Assembly (NCBI GenBank): GCA_965660145.1
Contig: CBFHYX010000011.1
Location: forward strand, 62,001-126,000
DNA from: JABURQ01 sp029243145
GTDB taxonomy: Bacteria; Planctomycetota; Planctomycetia; Planctomycetales; Planctomycetaceae
DNA: 64,000 nt
Direction: 5' to 3'
Both the position numbers and the translations under genes were made by a program. Below the pieces are notes generated by a model. It saw only the letters and a program-made list of their open reading frames with translations. It was not told where the DNA came from and made no database searches. Of this stretch, positions 44,468-52,067 are shown one piece after another (the first letter of the stretch is position 1; each line of letters begins with the position of its first letter).

Positions 44468-44960
44468 ATCGACTTCCAGAACGAAGCCCCCCTTCACATT
44501 CATCGTGTGCTTCCATATCGCATCGATCGCCTGATGTGTTGAGCGGCCTGGTCTGAAACCGTACGAACAATCATAAAAGTCCTGTTCGTAGATCGGTTCC
44601 AGCAGCATGAGCACCGCTCGCTGCAACAGCTTGTCTTCAAACGAGGGAATTCCGATCGGTCGCGTTTCGCTGCTGCCCGGCTTCGGGATCATCACACGTC
44701 GCACAGGCGGCGCGGTAAATCCCCGAATGAACCCGGTTCAACAACGATTGCAGATTCGGAATCAGATTAAGTTCGTAGTCGGCAGCTGTCACGCCATCGA
44801 CTCCCGTCGCACCATCTTTTCGCGTGCGGCGGTACGCTTCGAGTAACCGCTCAAGGTCAATCAGGTGACTGAGACTGGTGAAAGCCAACTCCGGCGAACG
44901 CTTCGCCAACGCGGCTATCCGATGTTGTTTCGTTGATACGTTATTCAAGTTACTGTGCAC
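44432..44960 (-). pseudogene. ltrA: Group II intron reverse transcriptase/maturase, truncated and frameshifted
   Basis: From the minus-strand start near 44960 the frame reads MHSNLNNVSTKQHRIAALAK, LAFTSLSHLIDLERLLEAYR and RTRKDGATGVDGVTAADYEL, the N-terminus of group II intron reverse transcriptases. After RVHSGIYRA a two-base deletion near 44707-44715 moves the reading to the frame giving VRRVMIPKPGSSETRPIGIP, EDKLLQRAVLMLLEPIYEQD, CSYGFRPGRSTHQAIDAIWK and VLEVDLRKFFD. The rest, including the YADD catalytic box and maturase domain, is missing; the sequence then joins the DUF6263 gene. It is a clear dead element. Confidence 0.9.
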
Positions 44961-45566
44961 TCGCCGTAGTTCCCAACATCGGTTGTTTGATGTGACATCC
45001 CGCTTCCCTCCGACGGGTCCTCGTCGAGTACGAGTTCCCCGACTTCGACGGTACTATCAGGATGCTCCGATTCCCCGTCATTCATTTCGCTTCGCTCCGT
45101 TTCGGTTGCTCGGCGATACCACGGTGCAGTCAGTTGCTTTCGTGTCTCTCGTCGCCACCGTCTGCCGGACAATGAGCCTGGAGTTGTTAACCCGGTATCT
45201 CCTGCCGGGATTGTTGCCGTGGACACGACGGGGTCTCCCGAGTTTCCGGGGAACCCCAAACTTTCATCTGCTCATGTTCTTCGACCCCGTCCGGACAATA
45301 GGGTGCTTGCCAATACGCACCAATCATGCTGCTCCCGCTAAAAAGAAAACGAAAGCTCCGGAGTACATTCCTCTTTCGAGGCTCAATAGCATGGCTTCTG
45401 AACTCGCTGTCTACGCTTCGTGGTGACGGTTACCCGTTCACCACGCAAGACTCGCTTCCGGCTGCTGGCCAAGCGTTACCGGGTGGACTTGCACCACTGG
45501 GTTCCAACGAAAGGTTTCAAATCATCAACGCATGATCATTCCCCTTTCCCGAACTTCTTGGCGCAA
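44450..45566 (-). mobile_element. Truncated group II intron (5' ribozyme part plus start of its ORF)
   Basis: The roughly 600 bases 5' of the reverse transcriptase ORF (45566 down to 44961 on the minus strand) look like group II intron domains I to III: GTTGCGCCAAGAAG at the start, GGTGCAAGTCCACC, AGCGAGTCTTGCGTGG with ACGAAGCGTAGACAG, and CCCGGAAACTCGGGAGACCC. Two short frames there have no features. The element is inserted directly after the A-rich slippery site of the IS3 orfA. Its 3' part (rest of domain IV, V, VI) is deleted where it meets the DUF6263 gene. Confidence 0.7.
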
Positions 45567-45848
45567 CTTTTTTAAGATTTCCCGTTCCATCCGCAGCTTG
45601 CGGTTCTCTTCGCGGAGCCGTTGCAGCTCGGTTCTTTCAGACTCGGAAAGGCTCGTGTCCTGTTTTTCATTCTTGCTGTCCATGGACTTTTCTTTCCAAT
45701 TGCGAATCACGCTGACGTGAACATCGAGACTGCGGGCTGCTTCGGTCAGTGAATACCCTTGATGGGTGACCAGTCCCACAGCATCCCGCTTGAACTGATC
45801 AGAATAACGCCTTCGCGTCTGTTTTCCAGATGATGACGATCCAGACAT
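45525..45848 (-). pseudogene. IS3-family transposase OrfA, cut by the group II intron
   Basis: From the ATG at 45848 the frame gives MSGSSSSGKQTRRRYSDQFK, RDAVGLVTHQGYSLTEAARS, LDVHVSVIRNWKEK (helix-turn-helix), then SERTELQRLREENRKLRMER (leucine zipper) and EILKK. It ends right after the A6G sequence (45573 to 45567 on the minus strand), the programmed -1 frameshift site used to make OrfAB. Beyond it the sequence is not OrfB but the group II intron, so the last 14 residues are spurious. OrfB, with the DDE catalytic core, is absent. Confidence 0.85.
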
Positions 45849-45911
45849 AGTCGACTCCTCACTGAGAGCTTACACTCTCAACTGAGCGTCCACGATTCCC
45901 GGGGAAGTTCA
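45567..45911 (-). mobile_element. IS3-family insertion sequence, left-end fragment
   Basis: The left terminal repeat is at 45911 and inward on the minus strand: TGAACTTCCCCGGGAATCGT, typical of an IS3 end (TGAAC/TGTAC...CCCCGGG). Fifty bases later orfA starts with ATG at 45848. The right half, with orfB and the right end, is missing. No target duplication can be assigned because the other end is gone. It is a fragment, not a mobile copy. Confidence 0.8.
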
Positions 45912-45960
45912 ATGAGCTCTTTTACTCTTTGCGATTCTTTCCGGCTTGGCGGCAAAAATT

Positions 45961-46005
45961 GATTGCTCAAATTGAGCTTGCTAATCACTTGCTACCAGAA
46001 TTAGC
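45961..46005 (+). repeat. Dispersed repeat family 4, copy 1
   Basis: A 45-base core beginning GATTGCTCAAATTGAGCTTG matches 46980-47024 with three mismatches, same orientation. The flanking 40 bases are also weakly alike (TTTACTCTTTGCG versus TTTCACCCTTGGCG). The inner CTAATCACTTGCT resembles part of repeat family 1. It lies 50 bases outside the IS3 left end. Confidence 0.8.
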
Positions 46006-46271
46006 CGAGTGCCATGCTCTCGCTCGCGTGAGCATGTGAGTGTCATCCGCGTCATCAGCGGTTCTTTTTTGGTGGCCACAAGAAACACAAGAAATCACAA
46101 AGAGCAGTTTCTCTTGCCATCTGAGCTCAGAGTTCCACGGCTCTCCTGCTGTTGCGAGTCTTAAAACAAAAACACTGATAACCACTCATCTTCACTGATC
46201 AGAATAATTCCATCTGTTGAGCGTCAATGAGTCAAGCTGACTTTTTTCCGTCTCTGCGTGAGTTTAGAGTC

Positions 46272-46420
46272 GCCCCGCTGGGGCTGATGATAATAAATCG
46301 TCACTCAAACCCGGGGCGTTGCCCTGGGCTGACATATAGCCGGGCCGTTGGCCCTGTTTCTATACTGTGTTCTCAGCGAACCCCGCAGGGTGGCCCAGCC
46401 AATCCACAGGATTGGCTGGG
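46272..46420. repeat. Array of five consecutive hairpins
   Basis: In order: GCCCCGCTGGGGC (46272-46284); CCCGGGGC-GTT-GCCCTGGG (46310-46328); GGGCC-GTT-GGCCC (46342-46354); CCC-GCA-GGG (46382-46390); and CCCAGCCAATCC-ACA-GGATTGGCTGGG, a perfect 12-pair stem (46394-46420). Three-base loops GTT and ACA recur. No T-tracts follow. The open frame across it (46227-46466) looks incidental. It may be a structured RNA or an intergenic repeat array. Confidence 0.6.
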
Positions 46421-46749
46421 TGACGAATGTCACAAGATGATTCATCATGATCGATCAAGTGAGTGAGTCACGTGCCTGACCCAATTCCACCCGGATGATG
46501 AAGCATCTTGTCGCGGGCTAGCTGCCGCCTTCGGCCTTCTTCCTCGCTGGCCTCAGTTGCTCCCTATTCAGGACGGGCTACCCGAGTCAAGTGGACGGTT
46601 TTCTGGTTTCCTGATTCAAAACTTTGGAACACTGATTGACACTCATCTTCACTGATCAGGTCATTGCAACTGATTAGCGTTTATCAGTGGAGATCAGTGT
46701 TCTTTAATTTTTCCTCTGCGTCGCCGCGCCGCTGCGTGAGTCAATATCA

Positions 46750-46844
46750 TTCATCTGGGGCTGTGAGTGCGTATCGAAAAACAAAGACTGAATCGGAATT
46801 CATAGTTCAGTTTTTTTTTCACGCCTACGAGAGCCCCAGCCAGA
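46750..46844 (+). repeat. Dispersed repeat family 3, copy B (MITE-like)
   Basis: It starts TCATCTGGGGCTGTGAGTG and ends GAGAGCCCCAGCCAG, matching copy A (35375-35486, minus strand) at both ends and in part of the interior. The ends form an imperfect terminal inverted repeat (CTGGGGCT/AGCCCCAG). Interior similarity is modest. Confidence 0.55.
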
Positions 46845-46979
46845 CAACTTAGAATTTCTCCGCGTCCTCAGCGAACTCTGCGGTTTAAACTCATTCCCCT
46901 ACCGACTGCCGTCGGCGGCTATGATCTCTTTCACCCTTGGCGTTTCTTACGTCCATCTGCGGCTTTGTGTCAAAAAAAT

Positions 46980-47024
46980 GATCGCTCAAATTGAGCTTGC
47001 CAATCACTTGCTACCAGAGTTAGC
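46980..47024 (+). repeat. Dispersed repeat family 4, copy 2
   Basis: The 45-base core matches 45961-46005 with three mismatches in the same orientation. The two copies frame the hairpin array and other repeat modules, about 1 kb apart. Confidence 0.8.
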
Positions 47025-47207
47025 GTTCGTGGTTCGCCCCAAAGCGAATCGATCTTTGGCAACTTAAAGTCATCACAACTCAATAGCGTGTTGAAGAATG
47101 ACGGCCGCTGCAACGTGAAATCGGAGGCGATCTCGCGTGAGGTAGAAGGTACGTCCACAGAAAAAGTAGCAACGCAACGAAGCGAATCGATCAGCGTAAA
47201 CCGAGGA

Positions 47208-47335
47208 GAACCAATCACTTGCTCAAGAGTATGGAAGATTCGGGAACATTTGATTCAAGATTTGGTCAACATTCGGTCAAGGTGTGTCCCCCATTCACCA
47301 AATCTTGACATCTTGAATCGGCTGTGGAGTGTCTG
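47208..47335 (+). repeat. Dispersed repeat family 1, copy B
   Basis: The 128-base stretch matches 6152-6292 on the opposite strand. The block 47256-47333 reads QDLVNIRSRCVPHSPNLDIL in the frame that gives QDLVKIRSRCVPESPNLDIL in copy A, and 7 of 11 differences are in third positions. An indel upstream (near 47245) breaks the older frame that reads LAQEYGRFG. It ends just before the dioxygenase gene stop. Confidence 0.8.
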
Positions 47336-47342
47336 GAAAGAA

Positions 47343-48056
47343 TTACCGACGTTGACGCCATTCCGGTTTGCCGATTCCACCTTGAATGGGGGGCTCGTGT
47401 TCGTCGGCGGGAGTCCAACCGATGACCACATCCCAATTGACGGCAAGTTCGCCAGTCTTTGAACCTTTAATGGGCTTGAAGTCGGCAAGCACCAGCTTTT
47501 GCAATTTGGGATCCGTAATACGCCGGAACAAACCATCTTGAGCATTCTGGTCGTGACCATTCACCAAAAGTTGAGTCGTCCAGATCCGTTGGCCGTTCTT
47601 ACTGACGGCCAGATGAATATGTGGAGTGCGTCCTGGATACGGCACTGGTTTGATTGTGCGGAAATAATACCGTCCTTGCACGTCGGTTAGAAATCGACCA
47701 TAACCCTGAAAATTGGTGTCGCGATTTTCGAGACGTGGATCATTGCTATTGATGTACGCCCCATTGTGATCAACCTGCCAGATCTCCACAAAGGCATTTC
47801 GAATCGACTCACCAGCCGCCGACAGGATACGTCCTGAAAGATGGGTCACTTCACCTGCGGCAGCCGTCAACGAGTCATTGAGAATCAGCAGATCATTATC
47901 GGTGTCGAGAGGCAACTTGTCGGGGTAAAACGGCCCCTCGGTCATACGCGGCGTGGTCGTCAATTCCTCCGCCCACAAACCGGGCGTCGAAAGAGAAGCC
48001 GCAGCAAATGCCATCTGTTGCATAAAAAAACGACGGCTGAAATTACTGTGATCCAT
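47343..48056 (-). CDS. Tat-exported intradiol ring-cleavage dioxygenase-like protein
   Basis: A 237-residue protein with a Tat-like signal (SRRFFMQQMAFAAASLSTPG). The catalytic domain resembles protocatechuate 3,4-dioxygenase: TEGPFYPDKLP, VEIWQVDHNGAYIN, GYGRFLTDVQGRYYFRTIKP and VPYPGRTPHIHLAV. Likely iron ligands are Tyr (GAYIN), Tyr (VPYPG) and the two His in TPHIH, the standard Tyr2His2 set. Exported members of this family are common in planctomycetes and their substrates are mostly unknown; they need not cleave catechols. It is transcribed on its own, with repeat family 1 directly downstream. Confidence 0.85.
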   Translation of the reverse strand: MDHSNFSRRFFMQQMAFAAASLSTPGLWAEELTTTPRMTEGPFYPDKLPLDTDNDLLILNDSLTAAAGEVTHLSGRILSAAGESIRNAFVEIWQVDHNGAYINSNDPRLENRDTNFQGYGRFLTDVQGRYYFRTIKPVPYPGRTPHIHLAVSKNGQRIWTTQLLVNGHDQNAQDGLFRRITDPKLQKLVLADFKPIKGSKTGELAVNWDVVIGWTPADEHEPPIQGGIGKPEWRQRR

Positions 48057-48146
48057 CTCAACTCCCCCTAAGTAGACGAACTAACCTCATCGTGGCTTAC
48101 CGGGTTTAACACCGCACGCTCAGAAATGTTTCGATCGAATTCACAA

Positions 48147-50063
48147 TCACGCGATCAGTTGTTCTTCTTTCGGTTGAGTCATTAAAGAGACAACCCATAA
48201 CGTGATGAAGCCAAGGGGAATGGTCACGATTCCCGGTTGATCAAAGGGAACGGGTGAGACGGCATCAATTTTATAGACCGTTTTGAAAGTATCACCCGAA
48301 AGCAAAATCCACGCGAGCGAGCTGATCATCCCGACCATTACCGCGGCGGTAATCCCCTGCTTCGTGGTTTTCTTCCAGAATAGCAGCATCACAAGTGAAG
48401 GTAAGTTGGCGGATGCCGCGACCGAAAAAGCCCAACCGACAAGGAATCCAACATTCATTTTCTCGAACAGAATACCGAGAACGATGGCAATGGCACCGAC
48501 TACGACAGAGGTAATTTTCGCAACGCGGACTAACTGAGCATCATCCAGCTTCTCCTTCAGCAAAACGCCCGCCAAGTCGTGAGCAACAGCACCCGCCGAT
48601 GCAAGAATGAGACCGCTGACGGTTCCGAGAACAGTCGTAAAGGCAATGGCCGAAATCACGGCAAACAACCAATTCTCCATGCTCTTGGCTAATAAAGGAG
48701 CAGCCATGTTGGAGTTGGTCACATCCATCGCTCCCGAGGTCATGGCTCCCAGTCCCATGTAGAGTGTCAGGACATAGAAAAACCCGATGGAGGCGATGCC
48801 TACGATGGTCGACTTCCGAGCCGCGGCACCATCTTTCACCGTGTAATAACGAATCAAAATGTGCGGCAAAGACGCTGTTCCGCAGAACAGAGCCAGCATC
48901 AGTGAGATGAAATTCAGTTTGTCCGAAAATTTGTCACTGCGAATGCCTTCAAACTTGGGATGCTCCCCGGGCCGCAACACACGCGAACCTGCCGTTGGCT
49001 TTTGAAAATAAACCGTCGTGCTGCTTCCATCTTCATTTTTGACTTTCTGGTTTCGCCACAGAACGACTTCACTTTCCTGCAATGTACTGAAGAACGAAAG
49101 GAGACCAACGGGCCCTGAACTTTTTTTGTCACCCGGCAATTTGCTGACACGACCGACCGGATGCAAATCGTTCTCTTTGGAGTGCGGTTTGCCATTTATC
49201 AGTTTTTCACCATCCTCGGTGATGGTCACCGTTTGCGCTTCGTGCAGTGTGATCTGCCCCTCGGTGTTCTCTTCTTTGGAAAAGACCATCATTCCAGCGG
49301 AGGATGAGAGTTGAACGAAGCTGGAATCTTTCCATTCACCCTGGGGAGGAACGACTTCATATCCCTCCACCGCAAGAGAACGATCTTCGGCCTGAGTGGC
49401 CGTTAATGTTTTGAAGGCATATCCGTCATTACCCCCTTCGGTAACTTCGAAGCCACGAGTCAACAGCATCGCCACTAACACCGTACTGAAGATGACCAAT
49501 AGCGATCCTTTGAGGAACTGCACCCAAGTGGTCGAAACCATCCCGGCCGTCACCACAATCATGATCACCACGGAACCGACAATAACCACACCAACCCAAT
49601 GAGGAAAACCGAGTAAAGGTTGAACCAGAACACCAGCCCCAACCATTTGCGGAATCAGATAAAAGATACTGACAGCCAGCGTGCTGATGCCGGCTGCAAG
49701 CTTGACCCCTTTCGATTGAAACTTGGCATCGAGCGCATCGGCAAAAGTAAATTTCCCGAGGCGTTTCATCGGCTCGGCAATCACGAACAATGCGACAATC
49801 CAACCAGCTAGAAAACCAATGGAGTAAAGGAATCCATCGTAACCGGAAAACGCAATCATTCCGCAAATACCGAGGAACGATGCTGCCGAGAGATAGTCAC
49901 CGGCAAAGGCAACTCCATTCACGAACCACGGAATTTGCCCATGAGCGGCAAAATAACCAGCCGACGACTTGGCTTTCCCACCGAGGTAAAAGCTAAGTCC
50001 TAAAGTAAATGCCACAAAGGCAAAGAAAATCACAATCGCAAGAGTTGAGGTCTCGTAGTTCAT
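48147..50063 (-). CDS. actP: Cation/acetate symporter (SSS family)
   Basis: A 638-residue transporter of the sodium:solute symporter family, longer than E. coli ActP (549). The N-terminal helices read STLAIVIFFAFVAFTLGLSF, and YLGGKAKSSAGYFAAHGQIP, FAGDYLSAASFLGICGMIAF is the diagnostic ActP segment. LAAGISTLAVSIFYLIPQMV and LFCGTASLPHILIRYYTVKD are also present. Extra length comes from a soluble insert (about residues 215-365, DGYAFKTLTATQAEDRSLAV onwards) after helix 6. It should take up acetate or similar short acids with Na+ or H+. Its start overlaps the DUF485 stop (ATGA at 50060-50063). Confidence 0.87.
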   Translation of the reverse strand: MNYETSTLAIVIFFAFVAFTLGLSFYLGGKAKSSAGYFAAHGQIPWFVNGVAFAGDYLSAASFLGICGMIAFSGYDGFLYSIGFLAGWIVALFVIAEPMKRLGKFTFADALDAKFQSKGVKLAAGISTLAVSIFYLIPQMVGAGVLVQPLLGFPHWVGVVIVGSVVIMIVVTAGMVSTTWVQFLKGSLLVIFSTVLVAMLLTRGFEVTEGGNDGYAFKTLTATQAEDRSLAVEGYEVVPPQGEWKDSSFVQLSSSAGMMVFSKEENTEGQITLHEAQTVTITEDGEKLINGKPHSKENDLHPVGRVSKLPGDKKSSGPVGLLSFFSTLQESEVVLWRNQKVKNEDGSSTTVYFQKPTAGSRVLRPGEHPKFEGIRSDKFSDKLNFISLMLALFCGTASLPHILIRYYTVKDGAAARKSTIVGIASIGFFYVLTLYMGLGAMTSGAMDVTNSNMAAPLLAKSMENWLFAVISAIAFTTVLGTVSGLILASAGAVAHDLAGVLLKEKLDDAQLVRVAKITSVVVGAIAIVLGILFEKMNVGFLVGWAFSVAASANLPSLVMLLFWKKTTKQGITAAVMVGMISSLAWILLSGDTFKTVYKIDAVSPVPFDQPGIVTIPLGFITLWVVSLMTQPKEEQLIA

Positions 50064-50308
50064 CCTTCGGCACCCCCCTCTTGATCTTCGGGAGCGTCAT
50101 GCGGATCACAAACCAGTCCGTACACGAGCGCCAGCACAAAGGCACCGATGATGAGTAACATGCCATACCAGATAGCCAGATTGACACCGGCAAAAGGCGT
50201 TTTTTCCATCGTCGCGGGAGAAAACGTGTTAAGGCCAACAAATCCGCCATATAGAAGCAGATAGACAGAAAACAGTTTCAGCCCGATGCGGGCGTTTCGG
50301 GATTGCAT
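50060..50308 (-). CDS. DUF485 membrane protein (YjcH-like)
   Basis: An 82-residue protein with two membrane helices (LFSVYLLLYGGFVGLNTF and LAIWYGMLLIIGAFVLALVY) followed by a polar tail, the DUF485 pattern. In enterobacteria this gene (yjcH) sits between acs and actP; here it is coupled to actP. It may assist the symporter. The ATG of actP overlaps its stop, so the two are translated together. Confidence 0.9.
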   Translation of the reverse strand: MQSRNARIGLKLFSVYLLLYGGFVGLNTFSPATMEKTPFAGVNLAIWYGMLLIIGAFVLALVYGLVCDPHDAPEDQEGGAEG

Positions 50309-50522
50309 ACGGCCCTCTGGTATTGAGAAATCATGGGTGTGGAATATGTGAAGCTACCATACAACAGAGAATTCCTCGAATCCACAACCAGTTCATGAGG
50401 AAATCGGCTGAGTCTTGGGATGTTTTCCCGAACATCGATTTTCGTGACTTGGTTGCCCAGGTTGGCTTTCCGACTTAAACTGGACTTTTGACCGAAAACG
50501 ATACTTTTGAAGAAAGTCAGCC

Positions 50523-51314
50523 ATGATTCCTCGTCGGGAGGTATTCCCCAACGTGATCGAGATGAACTATCAAGCACGTCGTCGACTCGGCTGCTGCGTT
50601 TATCTTGTCCATGATGGACTCAACTGGTTGCTCATCGATATCGGCTATGAAGACACCGTTCCCGACATCATCGACCTCATCCGTGGAATGGATTTTCAGT
50701 TGGCCAACTGCAAATACTTGGTCGCATCGCATGCGGATGTCGATCACGTGCAGGGACTGGCGAAAATCAAAGAACTTCTCCCCAATGCGGTGACTGTCGG
50801 TCATCCCGAGGCGGTTGAACTTCTGAATAGCACCGACCGAATCAGCACTTATGCAGAAATTCCCGCCCAAGGCATTTCGATTGATATGCCTCAAATCAAG
50901 CTGGAAAGAGCAGTCAACGAAGCCGATGTCATCGAATTAGGAGGAAAGCAACTCGAAGTCTGGCACACACCCGGACATACCAATAGCCAGCTTTCTTTTC
51001 GGATGGACAATATCTTGTTTTCGGGCGACAACCTGTTTCGAGATGGCTGTGTGGGCAATATCGATGCACACCACGGTTCGGACATTCCCGATTTCATCAA
51101 ATCACTGGAACGGATTCGGGATTGTGATGTCGAATGGCTGCTCCCCAGTCATGGACCGATCTTCCGCAAAGATGCAGCCATGATTCAGAAGACGATTGAT
51201 CGTCTCGAAACTTATCTGCATATGGCAGACTTCGGGACTTGCGCGACCGATTGGCCACTGTTGGAAGAGTGGGACAACGAACTCCTCAAAGGATTCGATG
51301 AAAATCAGGCTTAG
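50523..51314 (+). CDS. Metallo-beta-lactamase-fold protein with a substituted metal ligand
   Basis: A 263-residue MBL-fold protein. The metal motif reads SHADVDHVQG (about residues 69-78): the usual H-x-H-x-D-H has Asp in place of the second His. The other ligands are intact: TPGHTNSQ (His about 148), LFSGDNLFRDG (Asp about 165) and LLPSHGPIF (His about 217). H-x-[E/D]-x-D-H forms are known in diiron flavodiiron-type proteins, so the metal may be iron. The substrate is unknown. It may be a glyoxalase II-like or sulfur-transfer enzyme. The gene stands alone. Confidence 0.85.
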   Translation: MIPRREVFPNVIEMNYQARRRLGCCVYLVHDGLNWLLIDIGYEDTVPDIIDLIRGMDFQLANCKYLVASHADVDHVQGLAKIKELLPNAVTVGHPEAVELLNSTDRISTYAEIPAQGISIDMPQIKLERAVNEADVIELGGKQLEVWHTPGHTNSQLSFRMDNILFSGDNLFRDGCVGNIDAHHGSDIPDFIKSLERIRDCDVEWLLPSHGPIFRKDAAMIQKTIDRLETYLHMADFGTCATDWPLLEEWDNELLKGFDENQA

Positions 51315-52067
51315 TAGCCCGGTGAAAAACTCAACTTATTCGCCAAATCCGTTTCTCAACCGATCTAATAGCAGACCGAATAAGGCTTCATCCGGGATTT
51401 GCGTATTCATCCTGAAGATTGACATAAAGTGGACATGTCTTTCCCATGCTGGGAAATTCAACATGTTGGCAACTTCGTCAACCGCACAATGAAGTCACGA
51501 ACAGGTAGCTGGATTCGCAAGAATTCAGACGAAATGTGGGTGACAGCGTGGTCCTTCTGAACTCTTGCGAGTCCAGCTACGGGCGAGGTACAAACAACCG
51601 ATCTCACCCAGACCGCTGGTACGGAGCAACAATAAAATGAAGTCATTGACGCGAACGACTTATAGATATCGAAACGAATGAGAATCCGAACCGAAACTCC
51701 TATCACCCCAGCAGACTGAATACGCATTCGTCGGATGAACCCGAATAAGGCCAGAGAATCCAGGAAATTTTGGCAAAACAGGAGGTTTAAGAGGCTTGAG
51801 AGAGTCAATATTGGACAGAGTTCTTTCCGAGCCTTGGACTCCTCTCGCATCACAATAGAGAGTTGTTAGAATGGTCGTCGCTCGTCGCAAGACGTGACGT
51901 TTCAGGCTCTTTTGACAATCCGTTAGCGGGACTGAGTCAGAAACGAAGGATTGTCCTAATCCCATTTGCTCACGGCTGGTTAACTCAGTACGAGCAGAAA
52001 TTAGACCATGAATCTTCACCATTCCTGAACGGAATCTGGTGACATCCATCATCGAGAGCTGTCATAG
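51315..52067. other. Intergenic region with a palindromic repeat, no gene accepted
   Basis: The 750 bases hold repeat family 2 copy B (51489-51609), with its internal 25-base inverted arms. Frames of 98 to 131 codons on both strands have no features. The segment near 51880-52060 may carry the RND promoter, but no motif was clear. Confidence 0.5.
51489..51609. repeat. Dispersed palindromic repeat family 2, copy B
   Basis: It matches 8270-8390. Inside it are two 25-base arms, 51505-51529 and 51556-51580, inverted with only two mismatches and 26 bases apart. Each arm also folds by itself into a hairpin with a GCAA loop (CTGGATTC-GCAA-GAATTCAG). So the element can form either one long stem or two GNRA-capped stems. 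This is a MITE- or REP-like architecture. Confidence 0.75.

Larger units (their letters stand above)
45912..47342. other. Repeat- and hairpin-filled intergenic region, no gene accepted
   Basis: About 1.4 kb without a convincing gene. It holds two copies of a 45-base core repeat (45961-46005 and 46980-47024), a run of five hairpins (46272-46420), CACTCATCTTCACTGATCA at 46180-46206 and again at 46640-46662, a module shared with 35043-35073 (near 46712-46741), repeat family 3 copy B (46750-46844), an inverted copy of the 34967/35297 module (46853-46886) and family 1 copy B (47208-47335). Frames of 60 to 124 codons here carry no recognisable features. Confidence 0.6.

Noticed and set aside
44878..45426. 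182-codon plus-strand frame over the group II intron region
   Set aside because: It has no protein features and the stretch is better explained as intron ribozyme sequence on the minus strand.
46227..46466. 79-codon frame over the hairpin array
   Set aside because: The translation follows the palindromes and shows no motif; the structure of the DNA explains the open frame.
45912..46900. CRISPR-like array in the repeat region
   Set aside because: Repeats are few, unequal and not regularly spaced, and no cas genes are present.
47088..47462. 124-codon frame across repeat family 1 copy B as a real gene
   Set aside because: It is partly opposite the dioxygenase gene and carries an indel relative to copy A. 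It is kept as repeat evidence, not as a gene.
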